This document shows, piece after piece, positions 51,817 to 61,623 of a stretch of DNA of 64,000 nt (the stretch's first letter is position 1; every line of letters starts with the position of its first letter). A program made the position numbers and the translations under genes. Where the stretch lies: positions 372,001-436,000 of the forward strand of contig NZ_WSEL01000009.1 of the NCBI RefSeq assembly GCF_009758015.1, read 5' to 3'. The DNA is from Ramlibacter pinisoli (GTDB lineage Bacteria > Pseudomonadota > Gammaproteobacteria > Burkholderiales > Burkholderiaceae_C). The notes under the pieces are model-generated. The model had not been told where the DNA came from, did not search any database, and worked only from the letters and a program-made list of their open reading frames with translations.

Positions 51817-53265
51817 TCAGGCGCGTTCGAAGTCGATGTGGCCCTGCGCCTCGTCCAGGGCCACCAGCCGCACCGCCAGTGCGTCGCCCACGTCGGCGCC
51901 CTCGGTGCCGCGCACCAGCCGGCCTTCGAGCAGCGGGCGGGCGATGCGCACGTAGGTGCCCCGCGGCGAGGCGCCGGTGACGATGGCGTCGAAGGTGTCG
52001 CCGATGCGGCCCTGTAGCAGCGCCGTCGCGGCCGCCTTGAGCACCTGGCGCTCGACGCGGTTGGCGTTGTCCTCCTGCGCCGTGCAATGGCGGGCGATCG
52101 CCTGCAACTCGTCCAGGGTGTAGGGACAGGGCGCGCCGGCGATCGCCGCCTTGATCAGGCGCTGCGTGACGAGGTCGGGATAGCGGCGGTTCGGCGCCGT
52201 CGAGTGCGCGTAGTTGCTCACGGCGAGCCCGAAGTGCCCGAGCTCCTCGCCATCCGGTGCCGCGGCCACGTAGACGCCCGGGCCCAGCATCTTGACGACG
52301 CGCAGCGACAGGTCGGCAAAGCCCTGCGGGTCGGCCTCGCGCCGCGCGCCGAGGAAGCGGTGCAGCGCCACGGCATCCGGCTCGGCAGGCAAGGTGGTGC
52401 CGTAGCCGGCCGCGAGCGCCTCGATGCGGTCCCAGCGGCGCGGCGACTCGAGAAAGCGGCGCAGCGAGGGAAATCGCCGGGCCGTGAGAAAGCGCGCCAC
52501 CGCCGTGTTGGCCGCGATCATCAGGTCGGCGATCAGGTCCTTGGCCCGCACCCGCTCGTCGGCGCGCAGGTCCACCAGCCGGCCGTCCTGCATGACCGGC
52601 CGCGCCGAGATGGTGTCGACGTCGAGCGCACCGCGCTCGTGCCGCCAGCGCCGCAAGGCGCCGGCCACCGCATCGTGCAGGCGCAGCTGCTCCGCGAGGC
52701 CCGGCACGGCGGCCAGCTGGGGCAGCGCGGCCCCGCCGTCCAGCCATGCCGACACCGCGTCGTAGGCCAGCCTGGCGCGGTTGCGGACCAGGGCCCGCTC
52801 GAAGTGCGCGGTGCCCATGCTGCCGTCGGCCTGGACCTCCATGTCGACCACCACGGCCAGGCGCTCCTGCCCCTCGTGCAGCGAGGTCAGGCCGGTCGAC
52901 AGCACCTCCGGCAGCATCGGGAACACGCCCGCCGCCGTGTAGACCGACGTCGTGTTCGCGGCCGCATGGCGATCGACCGGCCCATCGCGGGGCACCAGCG
53001 CATCGACGTCGGCCACCGCGACGCGCAGCCGCACCGCACCGCCGGCCAGCGGCTCGGCCACGCTCAGCTGGTCGAGGTCGCGCGTGTCGTCGTTGTCGAT
53101 CGAGAACCAGCACAGGCCGCGCAGGTCCCGCACCGCCCCGCCCGCCCGCTGCGGCGTGGCGCCGGCCGCCTCGGCTGCTGCGAGCACCTCGGCAGGAAAT
53201 TCGGGCAGGAGGCCGCGCGAGCGCATCGCCTCGACGGCGAGCGCGTGCAGGTGGGACGTTTCCAT
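51817..53265 (-). CDS. RNase II/R-type exoribonuclease (RNB domain)
   Basis: A 482-residue protein dominated by an RNB catalytic domain: metal aspartates in SIDNDDTRDLDQL, and YAHSTAPNRRYPDLVTQRL, the equivalent of the family YAHxTSPIRRYxDL. No N-terminal cold-shock domains are present, and only a short S1-like end follows (TGASPRGTYVRIARPLLEGRLVRG). It degrades RNA 3' to 5'. The short form resembles the stand-alone RNB proteins of Betaproteobacteria. METSHLH at 53265 was chosen over a start at 53313; neither has a clear ribosome site. Confidence 0.88.
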   Translation of the reverse strand: METSHLHALAVEAMRSRGLLPEFPAEVLAAAEAAGATPQRAGGAVRDLRGLCWFSIDNDDTRDLDQLSVAEPLAGGAVRLRVAVADVDALVPRDGPVDRHAAANTTSVYTAAGVFPMLPEVLSTGLTSLHEGQERLAVVVDMEVQADGSMGTAHFERALVRNRARLAYDAVSAWLDGGAALPQLAAVPGLAEQLRLHDAVAGALRRWRHERGALDVDTISARPVMQDGRLVDLRADERVRAKDLIADLMIAANTAVARFLTARRFPSLRRFLESPRRWDRIEALAAGYGTTLPAEPDAVALHRFLGARREADPQGFADLSLRVVKMLGPGVYVAAAPDGEELGHFGLAVSNYAHSTAPNRRYPDLVTQRLIKAAIAGAPCPYTLDELQAIARHCTAQEDNANRVERQVLKAAATALLQGRIGDTFDAIVTGASPRGTYVRIARPLLEGRLVRGTEGADVGDALAVRLVALDEAQGHIDFERA

Positions 53266-53310
53266 GCGGCGACTGTAGGGGGACGCGGCAGTTCGCGGGG
53301 GCGTCTCCGA

Positions 53311-53424
53311 CATGCCGGTTCAGGTCGGGCCTGGTGCCGGAGAGGGGTGCCGGGTCGAGCCCGGCAGGACGCGGTCAGGAATCCGTCCGCCTTCGGCAAC
53401 CCGTCAAGGCGGGCTCGACCCTCA
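53311..53424. repeat. Degenerate member of the stem-loop repeat family
   Basis: Between the RNase and DapA-like genes lie CATGCCGG...GGTCGGGCCTGG, GTGCCGGGTCGAGCCCGGCAGGAC and AAGGCGGGCTCGACCC, recalling the units at 13993-14247 and 29325-29510 but without the GGAGATGG arms. GCCGGGTCGAGCCCGGC forms a short hairpin. Confidence 0.6.
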
Positions 53425-54351
53425 ACGGCCCCAGCGCAACACCATGGCATCCAGGCGCCGTGCCGTCTCGATGAGCAGCGAGCGGCTGGCCGGGTGCAGC
53501 GGCGGCCACGGATGGCGCGGCGCCTCGCAGGCGATCACGCCGCCTTCCTTCATCAGCGCCTTGGCCGCCAGGAAGCCGCACTGGCGGTTTTCCAGGTTGA
53601 TCAGGGGCAGCCAGCGCTCGTAGGCGGCGATGGCCTCGTCGCGGCGGCCGGCCCGGTACGCCTTCAGGATGGGCTGGATGCCGTCGGGGAAGCCGCCGCC
53701 GGTCATGGCGCCGGTGGCGCCCGCTTCCAGATCGGGCAGCAGCGTGATCGCCTCCTCGCCGTCCCACGGGCCCTCGATGGCCTCGCCGCCCAGGCGGATC
53801 AGCTCGCGCAGCTTGGCGGCGGCGCCGGCCGTCTCGATCTTGAAGTAGGCGACGTGCTCGATCTCGCGCGCCATGCGGGCCAGGAAGTCGGCCGACAGCG
53901 GCGTGCCGGCGGCCGGCGCGTCCTGGACCATGATGGGGATGCCGACCGCGTCGGACAGGCGCTGGTAGAACTCGAAGACCTGCCGCTCGGGCACGCGGAA
54001 GGTGGCCCCGTGGTAGGGCGGCATCACCATCAGCATCGCCGCGCCCATCTCCTGGGCCTGGCGCGAGCGCGCGGCGCACACCGCGGTGCTGAAGTGCGTG
54101 GTCGTGACGATGACGGGCACGCGGCCGTTCACGTGCTCGAGGATGGTGCGGGTGAGCACCTCGCGTTCGGCGTCCGCCAGCAGGAACTGCTCGGAGAAGT
54201 TGGCCAGGATGGCCAGGCCGTCGGAGCCGGCCTCGATCATGAAGTCGACGCAGCGCTTCTGGCTGGCCAGGTCGAGCTCGCCGCTCTCGGTGAACGTGGT
54301 GGGCACCACCGGGAACAGGCCGCGGTAGCGGGGATTGGAAAGAGTGCTCAT
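53422..54351 (-). CDS. Dihydrodipicolinate synthase/N-acetylneuraminate lyase superfamily dehydratase or aldolase
   Basis: A 309-residue class I aldolase-fold enzyme. The Schiff-base Lys is in VAYFKIETAG (Lys171). The Tyr normally seen in PIILYNVP is replaced in PIMVQDAP (Gln143), as I recall for some 2-keto-3-deoxy sugar acid dehydratases, so lysine synthesis is unlikely. It is last in a five-gene operon, 17 bases after the UxaA-type gene, and probably finishes breakdown of a 2-keto-3-deoxy acid. Confidence 0.87.
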   Translation of the reverse strand: MSTLSNPRYRGLFPVVPTTFTESGELDLASQKRCVDFMIEAGSDGLAILANFSEQFLLADAEREVLTRTILEHVNGRVPVIVTTTHFSTAVCAARSRQAQEMGAAMLMVMPPYHGATFRVPERQVFEFYQRLSDAVGIPIMVQDAPAAGTPLSADFLARMAREIEHVAYFKIETAGAAAKLRELIRLGGEAIEGPWDGEEAITLLPDLEAGATGAMTGGGFPDGIQPILKAYRAGRRDEAIAAYERWLPLINLENRQCGFLAAKALMKEGGVIACEAPRHPWPPLHPASRSLLIETARRLDAMVLRWGR

Positions 54352-54368
54352 GGAAGGAATGATGCGCT

Positions 54369-55898
54369 TCAGGTGATGACGCTGGTCTGCCAGGGAACGA
54401 ATTCCTGCTGGCCGTAGCCGTGCACTTCGCTGCGCGAACGCACGCCGGAGGCGGCCTGCAGCATGCGCAAGAAGAAGCGCTCGCCCAGCTCGTCGATGGT
54501 GGCGGTGCCGTCCAGGACCTCGCCGCAGTTGAAATCCATGTCGTCCGCCTGCCGCTGCCACAGGGCGGTGTTGGTGGCCAGCTTGAGCGACGGCGTGGGC
54601 GCGCAGCCATATGCCGAACCACGGCCGGTGGTGAAGCAGATCAAATTGGCGCCGCCCGCCACCTGGCCGGTGGCCGAGATCGGGTCGTAGCCGGGCGTGT
54701 CCATGAAGACCAGGCCGCGCGCCGTCACCGGCTGGGCGTACTCGTACACCTCCACCAGGTCGGTCGAGCCTGCCTTGGCGATGCCGCCCAGCGACTTCTC
54801 CAGCACGGTGGTGAGGCCGCCCGCCTTGTTGCCGGCCGACGGGTTGTTGTCGAGCGAGGCGCCGTTGCGGGCGCAGTGCTCTTCCCACCAGCGGATGCGT
54901 GCCAGCAGCTTGTGGCCGATGGCCGGCGTGCGGGCTCGCCGCGTCAGCAGGTGTTCGGCGCCGTAGATCTCGGGCGTCTCGGACAGGATGGCCGTGCCGC
55001 CGTGCGCCACCAGCCGGTCGACCGCGGCGCCCAGAACCGGGTTGGCCGAGATGCCGGAGTAGCCGTCGGAGCCACCGCACTGCAGGCCCACCACCAGGTG
55101 GCTGGCCGGCACGGGCACGCGCTGCACCGCATTGGCCTGCGTCAGCAACGCCTCGACCTGCTCGATGCCCAGCTGGATGGCGCGCGTGGTGCCGGCGCTC
55201 TCCTGGATGGTGAAGGTCCGCAGGTTGGGCGCGCCGGCCAGGCCCTGGGCGGCGACCAGATCCTGCACCTGGTTGGTCTCGCAACCCAGGCCGATGACCA
55301 GCACGCCGGCGAAGTTCGGATGGCAGGCATAGCCGCCCAGCGTGCGGCGCAGCAGGGCCAGGCCCTCGCCCTGCGAGTCGATGGCGCAGCCGGCGCCATG
55401 GGTGAGCGCGACGACGCCGTCGACGTTGGGGAAGCCCGCCAGCCGCTGCGGATGGATGTCGCGCCGGAAGTGGTCGGCGATGGCACGCGCCACCGTGGCC
55501 GAGCAGTTCACGGTGGTGAGGATGCCGATGTAGTTGCGCGTTGCGACGCGGCCGTCGGCGCGCACGATGCCGTCGAAGGTGGCCGGTGCGGCCGCCGGCG
55601 GCGTCGGCCGCGCGTCGACGCCGAACGCGTGGTCGCGTGCGAACTCCGCGATCGCCAGGTTGTGCGTGTGCACGTGCTGGCCCGGCAGGATGGTGCGCGT
55701 GGCCGCGCCGATCACCTGGCCATAGCGGCGCACCGGCGCGCCGGCCTCGACCCGCCGCACGGCGACCTTGTGCCCGGGCGGCACCAGGCCGGCCACGGAG
55801 ACGCCTTCGATGCCGAGGCCGGCACCGGAGACCAGTTGTTCCAGGGCCACCACCACGTCGTCGTCGTGGTGCAGCCGGACGACGCGGGGGCCGGCCAT
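54369..55898 (-). CDS. UxaA-family hydrolyase (altronate/galactarate dehydratase type)
   Basis: A 509-residue protein with both UxaA parts in one chain: an N-terminal SAF-like domain (RVVRLHHDDDVVVALEQLVSGAGL...) and the C-terminal catalytic domain (GRVATRNYIGILTTVNCSATVARAIADHF, LTHGAGCAIDSQGEGLALLRRTLGGYACHPNFAGVLVIGLGCETNQV, GLQCGGSDGYSGISANPVLG, TTGRGSAYGCAPTPSLKLATNT). It dehydrates an aldonic or aldaric acid with iron. It follows the enolase-superfamily gene by five bases. Confidence 0.92.
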   Translation of the reverse strand: MAGPRVVRLHHDDDVVVALEQLVSGAGLGIEGVSVAGLVPPGHKVAVRRVEAGAPVRRYGQVIGAATRTILPGQHVHTHNLAIAEFARDHAFGVDARPTPPAAAPATFDGIVRADGRVATRNYIGILTTVNCSATVARAIADHFRRDIHPQRLAGFPNVDGVVALTHGAGCAIDSQGEGLALLRRTLGGYACHPNFAGVLVIGLGCETNQVQDLVAAQGLAGAPNLRTFTIQESAGTTRAIQLGIEQVEALLTQANAVQRVPVPASHLVVGLQCGGSDGYSGISANPVLGAAVDRLVAHGGTAILSETPEIYGAEHLLTRRARTPAIGHKLLARIRWWEEHCARNGASLDNNPSAGNKAGGLTTVLEKSLGGIAKAGSTDLVEVYEYAQPVTARGLVFMDTPGYDPISATGQVAGGANLICFTTGRGSAYGCAPTPSLKLATNTALWQRQADDMDFNCGEVLDGTATIDELGERFFLRMLQAASGVRSRSEVHGYGQQEFVPWQTSVIT

Positions 55899-55903
55899 GG
55901 TGG

Positions 55904-57100
55904 TCACTCGATGATGTTGAACTGCTGCAGGTAGTCGGTGCGCAGCGTCAGGCCCAGGCCCGGCTTGTCGTCGTCCAGCTGCAGGAAGCCGTCCTGCGCG
56001 ACCGGCTCGCCCTCGAAGATGTAATAGAACAGCTCGTTGCCCACCTCGACGTCGAACATCGGGAAGTACTCGCTCATGGGGCAGTTCAGGCTGCTCATGG
56101 TGAGGTGGTAGTTGTGCATCTGGCCGGCATGCGGGATCACCGGCACGGAATAGGCTTCGCACAGCGCGTTGATCTTGTGCGCCATGGTGATGCCGCCGAC
56201 CCGGTTGGTGTCGTACTGCACCACCGACACCGCCTTGCGGTCGAGCAGCTGCTTGAAGCCGTAGAGCGAGAACTCGTGCTCGCCGCCCGAGATCGGAATG
56301 CTGGTCAGCGCATTGAGTTCCGCGTAACCGTCGATGTCGTCGGCGACCACCGGCTCCTCGAGCCAGCGCGGCTGGAACTTCTCCAGCTTGGGCAGGATGC
56401 GCCTGGCGTACTCGACGTTCCATCCCATGTAGCACTCGAGCATGAGGTCGTTGTCGTAGCCGATCACCTCGCGCACGGCCTCCACCGACTTCAGGTTCTC
56501 CACCACGCCCTGCTGCAGGTGCTGGGGGCCGTAGCCGAAGCGCATCTTGAAGGCGCGGAAGCCCTGCTTCAGGTAGGTCTCGGCCTCCTTCTGCATCTCC
56601 TTCAGGTCGGTGCGATACAGCTTGCTGTAGTAGCAGGGGATCTTTTCCTTGGTGCGCCCGCCCAGCAGCTTGAACACCGGCTTGTCGACCGACTTGCCCA
56701 GGATGTCCCAGATGGCGATGTCGACGGCGGAGATCGCCGCCATGCCCACGCCCTTGCGGCCCCAGGCGTGGGTGGCGCGGTACATGCGCTGGTTCAGGTA
56801 CTCGTAGTCCCAGGGGTCCTGGCCCACCACCAGCGGCGCCAGGTACTCGTCGATGATGGCCTTGGCGATCCGGGGCGCCAGCGCCACGTTGCCCAGGCCG
56901 ACGATGCCGTCGTCGGTCTCCACTTCGACCACGGTCCACTGGTGGAACCGGAACGTGTTCATGGTGTCCTTGCCGGCGGCATGCTGGCTGGCCGGGTTCT
57001 TGTAGACCAGGTCCATCGCGTTGGAGCAGAAGTTGCCCTGCGGCGGGACGGTCTTGCCCTTCCATTCGAAGACGCGGGCGCGGACGGATTTGATTTTCAT
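55904..57100 (-). CDS. Mandelate racemase/enolase-superfamily dehydratase, L-rhamnonate dehydratase-like
   Basis: A 398-residue enolase-superfamily enzyme with N-terminal capping domain and barrel. The KxR pair is [12 protein letters not shown], metal ligands are expected at Glu222 (LECYMGW, where most relatives have Asp), Glu248 (RWLEEP) and Glu274 (SGGEHEF), and the acid/base His is His324 in [11 protein letters not shown]. Overall layout resembles RhmD, so a sugar-acid dehydratase is likely. It overlaps the PdxA-like gene as ATGA. Confidence 0.88.
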   Translation of the reverse strand: MKIKSVRARVFEWKGKTVPPQGNFCSNAMDLVYKNPASQHAAGKDTMNTFRFHQWTVVEVETDDGIVGLGNVALAPRIAKAIIDEYLAPLVVGQDPWDYEYLNQRMYRATHAWGRKGVGMAAISAVDIAIWDILGKSVDKPVFKLLGGRTKEKIPCYYSKLYRTDLKEMQKEAETYLKQGFRAFKMRFGYGPQHLQQGVVENLKSVEAVREVIGYDNDLMLECYMGWNVEYARRILPKLEKFQPRWLEEPVVADDIDGYAELNALTSIPISGGEHEFSLYGFKQLLDRKAVSVVQYDTNRVGGITMAHKINALCEAYSVPVIPHAGQMHNYHLTMSSLNCPMSEYFPMFDVEVGNELFYYIFEGEPVAQDGFLQLDDDKPGLGLTLRTDYLQQFNIIE

Positions 57101-58158
57101 GCGAAGGCTTTCCGGGTGTCGTTGGTCGAGGAGTCGCGGTACGCGCGACCCATGCGGGCGGCGATGGCGAAGGCGTTGGCGGTCGCCGTGACGTCCGCCT
57201 TGCCCTTGCCGGCGATGTCGTAGGCGGTGCCGTGGGCCGGCGTGGTGATCGGGATCGGCAGGCCGCCCTGCACCGTCACGCCGCGCGAGAAGCCCATCAG
57301 CTTGATCGCGATCTGGCCCTGGTCGTGGTACATGGTCACGATGGCGTCGAGCGCGCCGTCGCGGGCCTTCAGGAAGATGGTGTCGGCGGAGAACGGCCCC
57401 ACCACCGGGAAGCCCTGCGCGTTGAGCTCGCGCACGGCCGGCGCGATGACGTCGACCTCCTGCCGGCCGCACAGGCCGCCTTCGCCGTTGTGCGGGTTGA
57501 GGCCGGCGACCGCCACCCGCGGGCTCGCGAAGCCGTTGGCCTGCAGCGACCGCACCATCAGCTTGGCCGCCTCCATCACCCGCTCGCGGGTGATGTACTT
57601 GGGCACGTCCTCCAGCGGCACGTGCGAGGAGATGCGCGAGGTCCACAGGCCGTCCAGCGTGTTGAACTCGCAGAAGTAGCCGGTGACGCCCAGGAACTCG
57701 GCGAAATGGTGCAGCTCGTCCTCGTGGCGCAGGCCGCCCAGCTTCATGGCCTGCTTGTTCAGCGGCGCGAAGCAGATGGCGTCGATGTCGCGCGCCTGCG
57801 CCGCGCCCATGCACAGGTCCAGCACGCGCAGCACCGAGGCGCCGCCCGCGGCCCGCGACTCGGAGCGCACCACCGCGCCCGGCGCCACGGTGTCCACCGG
57901 CAGGAACGCCGCCACCGAGGTGTCGCCGCGGCCGCGCACGTCGGCCAGGCTGGCCACGCGCCGGGTGGGAATCTCCAGGCCGGCGACCTTCTGGCCGTCG
58001 ACCCACAGCCAGGGGTCGCCCACCAGCACCACGTTGGCCTGCGCCAGCGTCTCGGGCCGTGCCAGCAAGCGGGCGATGAGTTCGGCGCCGATGCCGGCCG
58101 GGTCGCCCAGCGTGAGGGCCACCACGGGCTTGTCGTCGTTCGTTCGGGTCATGTTCAT
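57097..58158 (-). CDS. PdxA2-type 4-phospho-hydroxyacid dehydrogenase
   Basis: A 353-residue PdxA-family protein: [81 protein letters not shown], and [18 protein letters not shown] carry the metal His residues. Catabolic PdxA2 proteins oxidise D-threonate or D-erythronate 4-phosphate after a DUF1537 kinase; no such kinase is in this operon, so its substrate or partner differs or is encoded elsewhere. It overlaps genes on both sides by four bases. Confidence 0.9.
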   Translation of the reverse strand: MNMTRTNDDKPVVALTLGDPAGIGAELIARLLARPETLAQANVVLVGDPWLWVDGQKVAGLEIPTRRVASLADVRGRGDTSVAAFLPVDTVAPGAVVRSESRAAGGASVLRVLDLCMGAAQARDIDAICFAPLNKQAMKLGGLRHEDELHHFAEFLGVTGYFCEFNTLDGLWTSRISSHVPLEDVPKYITRERVMEAAKLMVRSLQANGFASPRVAVAGLNPHNGEGGLCGRQEVDVIAPAVRELNAQGFPVVGPFSADTIFLKARDGALDAIVTMYHDQGQIAIKLMGFSRGVTVQGGLPIPITTPAHGTAYDIAGKGKADVTATANAFAIAARMGRAYRDSSTNDTRKAFA

Positions 58159-59120
58159 TCCATGCGGATGTCGCGGCGCTGGATCAGCTCGGCGTAGCGC
58201 TTGTTCTCGGCGTTGTGGAACGCCACGAACTGGGCCTGCGTCATCGGCGTGATCTCGGCGCCGATGGCGTCCAGGCGGGAGCGGGTCTCGGGCAGCAGGA
58301 GCAGCTTGGCCACTTCCTGCTGCACCCGGTCCTGCACCGCCCGCGGCGTGGCCGACGGCATGTAGATGCCGTACCAGGCGCCCATCTCGACACCCTTGAC
58401 GCCGGCCTCGGCCAGGGTGGGCACGTCGGGCAGGCGCGGATTGCGCCGGGCGCTGGCGACGGCCAGGGCCTTGACCTTGCCGGACTGGATGTGCGGGAGC
58501 ACGGAAGCCAGCGTGTCGAAGCTCATCTGCACCTGGCCGGACATCAGGTCCATCAGGGCCGGGCCGCTGCCCTTGTAGGGGATGTGGGTGATGAAGGTGC
58601 CGGTCGCTTCCTTGAACAGCTCGGCGGCGATGTGCTGGGTGCTGCCGGAGCCGCTGGAGGCGAAGTTCAGCTTGCCCGGCGCCTTCCTGGCCATCGCCAC
58701 CAGCTCGGCGACGCTGTTCACGCCCAGGCTGTTGCTGACCACCAGCACGTTGGGCACCGAGCCGACGAAGGCCACGGGCACCAGGTCCTTGTTGTTGTCG
58801 TAGTTGAGCTTGAGCAGGTTGGGCGCGATGGCGTGGGCGGTCGACACGCCCATCACCATGGTGTGGCCGTCGGTCGACTTGGCCGTCACGTCGGCGGCCA
58901 GCGTGTTGGACGCGCCCGGGCGGTTGTCGACCACCACCGGCACCTTCAGCGCGGGGCCGAGCCGGTCGGCCACGGCACGCGCCATGGCGTCGGTGCCGCC
59001 GCCGGGAGCGGAGCCGACCAGGATCTTCACCGGCCGGGCCGGCCAGTCGGTGGTCTGGGCGGCGGCAGTGCCGGCGGCCAGGGCCGCGGCCGCACAGGCC
59101 AGCAGCAGTCGTCGTTGCAT
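58155..59120 (-). CDS. Bug/TctC-type receptor 8
   Basis: A 321-residue Bug receptor: signal [22 protein letters not shown], then [58 protein letters not shown] precedes the ATG at 59120, better than the earlier frame start at 59144. It heads the operon Bug, PdxA2, RhmD-like, UxaA, DapA-like; overlap with pdxA2 links its ligand (probably a sugar acid) to these enzymes. Confidence 0.92.
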   Translation of the reverse strand: MQRRLLLACAAAALAAGTAAAQTTDWPARPVKILVGSAPGGGTDAMARAVADRLGPALKVPVVVDNRPGASNTLAADVTAKSTDGHTMVMGVSTAHAIAPNLLKLNYDNNKDLVPVAFVGSVPNVLVVSNSLGVNSVAELVAMARKAPGKLNFASSGSGSTQHIAAELFKEATGTFITHIPYKGSGPALMDLMSGQVQMSFDTLASVLPHIQSGKVKALAVASARRNPRLPDVPTLAEAGVKGVEMGAWYGIYMPSATPRAVQDRVQQEVAKLLLLPETRSRLDAIGAEITPMTQAQFVAFHNAENKRYAELIQRRDIRME

Positions 59121-59183
59121 GGTTGTCTCCTTCGGGTACAGCAAGTGGCCCGGATGCTAGGGATGGGATCCATGCCCGTAAAC

Positions 59184-59196
59184 TGAAAGAACTTCA
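59184..59196. promoter_or_regulatory. LysR box between Bug receptor 8 and LysR 3
   Basis: TGAA-N5-TTCA, an imperfect dyad that fits the T-N11-A LysR rule, lies 21 bases before the LysR start in the 96-base divergent gap. It would permit autoregulation and control of the sugar-acid operon. Confidence 0.5.
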
Positions 59197-59216
59197 TCAA
59201 ACGATAGCCACAGGTA

Positions 59217-60149
59217 ATGGGATCCATCGACCGCCAGCACACCACGCCCCAGCTGATGAATCGCCTGCGCATGCGGCAGGTGGCGCTGCTGCTGGCGCTG
59301 GACGAGCTGGGCACGCTGAGCGCAGCCGCCGGCCAGCTGGGCCTGACCCAGCCGGCGGCCACCAAGATGCTCAACGAACTGGAGACCTCGCTCGGCCAGC
59401 GGCTGTTCGACCGCGTGGGGCGCGGCCTGCAGCGCAACGCGGCGGGCGCCCGAGTGACCGGCTTCTTCCGCAGCATCCGCGGCAGCATGGAAGCGCTCAA
59501 CCAGGAGCTGGAGGCGCTGCGCCAGGGTGGCGCCGGCAAGCTGGCGATCGGCAGCATCATGGCCGCCTCGCCCGGCCGGCTCACCCGCGCCCTGCTGCAG
59601 CTCAAGGCCGAGTTCCCGATGCTCTCGATGGAGGTGGCGGTCGACACCAGCGACCGCCTGCTGGCCCAGCTGCGCGAGGGCGTGCTGGAGGTGGTGGTCG
59701 GCCGCCTGGCCAGCGTGCCGGGCGTGGCCTGCACCTTCACCCCCATCGCCGACGAGGCACTGGCGGTGGTGGCCGGCAACGACCACCCGCTCGCGCGCCG
59801 GCGCACGCTGGCCTTCGAGGCGCTGCTGGACTATCCCTGGATCCTGCAGCCGCAGGGCAGCCCGATGCGCGACCTGATCGAGCGCGAGTTCCGCCGCCAC
59901 CACGTCGACCTGCCGCGCGGGCTGATCGAGACCGGCTCCATCCTCACCACGATCAACCTGGTGCGCGGCTCGCAGTTGCTGGGCGTGATCCCTCAGGCGG
60001 TGGCGGCCGGCCACGCCGAGCACGGCATGCTGCGCATGCTGCCCTACCGCTTCGGCCATGCGCTGGAGGCGTACGGCAGCCTGGTGCCGCGCGACCGGCC
60101 CCTGAGCGCGCCGGCGGCGCGGCTGGTGGAGCTTCTGCACGCGGACTGA
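59217..60149 (+). CDS. LysR-family transcriptional regulator 3
   Basis: A 310-residue LysR protein. The DNA-binding part is RMRQVALLLALDELGTLSAAAGQLGLTQPAATKMLNELETSLGQRLFDRVGRGL, with GbpR/CbdR-like features; the sensor domain follows (IGSIMAASPGRLTRALLQLKAEFP). It faces away from the Bug-PdxA2-RhmD-UxaA-DapA operon and is its likely regulator. Confidence 0.9.
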   Translation: MGSIDRQHTTPQLMNRLRMRQVALLLALDELGTLSAAAGQLGLTQPAATKMLNELETSLGQRLFDRVGRGLQRNAAGARVTGFFRSIRGSMEALNQELEALRQGGAGKLAIGSIMAASPGRLTRALLQLKAEFPMLSMEVAVDTSDRLLAQLREGVLEVVVGRLASVPGVACTFTPIADEALAVVAGNDHPLARRRTLAFEALLDYPWILQPQGSPMRDLIEREFRRHHVDLPRGLIETGSILTTINLVRGSQLLGVIPQAVAAGHAEHGMLRMLPYRFGHALEAYGSLVPRDRPLSAPAARLVELLHAD

Positions 60150-60222
60150 GGGAGCGGGCGCGGGCTGCCCGGCGCGGCCGGCCGGTGCCATACTGGCCGC
60201 CCCGATGCTTCACGGAGCGGCG

Positions 60223-61614
60223 ATGCGTCACCCCCGACCGACCCTTCGCACCTTCGCAGCCGCCTGGCTGCTGGCCATTGCCGGTGCCGCCGCGGCGGCG
60301 ACACCCGCGGCCAGCGACGAGGAAGCGATCACCGCCCTGCAGGACGCCTACGCACGGGCCGTGGTGCCCGGCGAGCAGGCCGACCTGCACCGCGAGCTGC
60401 TGGCCACGGTGCTCCAGCGCATCAAGCGCAGCCATGCCACGGTGGTCGACCTGCCGGCCTTCGCCTCCGCCGCGGCGACGGTGGTCGAGGAACTGCCGGC
60501 CGGCACCGGCGACCCGGCGGACGTGTTCCGCAAGGCGATCAACACGGCCCTGCGCCCGCTCGATCCCTACGCCCGCTACATCGACCCGCGGGCGCTTGCC
60601 GGCGAGCGCGGCGAGGCCACCGGCAGCTTCGTCGGCGTCGGCATCGAGGTGCAGGCCAGCGAGGGCCTGGTGCAGATCGTGAATCCCATTCCCGGCGGCC
60701 CAGCGGCGCGCGCCGGCCTGCGGCCCGGCGACCTGATCGTGCGGGTGGACGACCAGCCGGTGCAGGGCGTTCCGCTGGCCGACGCGCTGGCGCGCATCCG
60801 CGGCGAGCCCGGCACGCCGATCGCCATCACCCTGCGGCGCGCCGGCCTGCCGGGCGACTTCACGGTCGCCCTCACCCGCGACACCATCCGCCGCGAACTG
60901 CTGCGCTGGTCGATGGAACAGGACGTCCTGGTGCTGCGCCTGTCCAGCTTCAGCGGCTCGGCCTCCGGGGCCGTGGCCCAGGCGGTCGCCGAGGCCAGCG
61001 CCAGCCGCACGCCGCGGGCCGTGGTGCTCGACCTGCGCGGCAACCCCGGCGGGCTGCTGCGCGAGGGCATCCGGGTCGCCGACGCCTTCCTGTCCCAGGG
61101 CGACATCGTGTCCCTGCGCGGCAGCGGGTCGGTGCTGCAGCGCACCTGGCAGGCCGATCCCGACGAGCTGCTGCCGGGCGTGCCCATGGTGGTGCTGGTC
61201 GACCGCCGCTCGGCCTCGGCCGCCGAACTCGTCGCCGATGCGCTGCAGTTCCACGGCCGCGCCACCGTGCTGGGCCAGCGCAGCTACGGCAAGGGCAGCG
61301 TCCAGTCCACCTACTCGCTCGGCGAGAACAAGGGCGGACTGAAGCTGACCACCTCGCTGTACCACGGGCCATCGGGCGAGACGGTGCAGCGGGCCGGCGT
61401 GGCGCCCGACATCGAGCTGCTGCCACCCGCCGGCGGCGCGGCGGCGCCGGTGCGTGACGACCTCGCCCCGGCGGTGCAGCCCGGCCGCACCCGGGCGCAC
61501 GTGCCCACCAGCCGCTGCGCGCCGGCGCCGGCCAGCGACCCGGTGCTGGCCTGCGCGGTGGCCTACCTGCTGGCCGGCGGCGCGCCGGCGTTCGCGGCCG
61601 CCGGCACGGACTGA
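60223..61614 (+). CDS. S41-family C-terminal processing protease
   Basis: A 463-residue exported protease: signal peptide, helical N-domain, PDZ domain (FVGVGIEVQASEGLVQIVNPIPGGPAARAGLRPGDLIVRVDD near residues 135-180) and peptidase S41 domain (VVLDLRGNPGGLL). The catalytic dyad is Ser332 in RRSASAAEL and Lys357 in YGKGSVQ, 25 residues apart as expected. It trims or degrades periplasmic proteins. GGAG favours the ATG at 60223 over 60205. A Cys pair near the C-terminus (RCAPAPASDPVLACA) could form a disulfide. Confidence 0.9.
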   Translation: MRHPRPTLRTFAAAWLLAIAGAAAAATPAASDEEAITALQDAYARAVVPGEQADLHRELLATVLQRIKRSHATVVDLPAFASAAATVVEELPAGTGDPADVFRKAINTALRPLDPYARYIDPRALAGERGEATGSFVGVGIEVQASEGLVQIVNPIPGGPAARAGLRPGDLIVRVDDQPVQGVPLADALARIRGEPGTPIAITLRRAGLPGDFTVALTRDTIRRELLRWSMEQDVLVLRLSSFSGSASGAVAQAVAEASASRTPRAVVLDLRGNPGGLLREGIRVADAFLSQGDIVSLRGSGSVLQRTWQADPDELLPGVPMVVLVDRRSASAAELVADALQFHGRATVLGQRSYGKGSVQSTYSLGENKGGLKLTTSLYHGPSGETVQRAGVAPDIELLPPAGGAAAPVRDDLAPAVQPGRTRAHVPTSRCAPAPASDPVLACAVAYLLAGGAPAFAAAGTD

Positions 61615-61623
61615 CGGCGCCCC

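Noticed and set aside
53422..54351. Lysine-pathway dihydrodipicolinate synthase dapA
   Set aside because: The expected Tyr motif is replaced and the operon is for sugar-acid breakdown.
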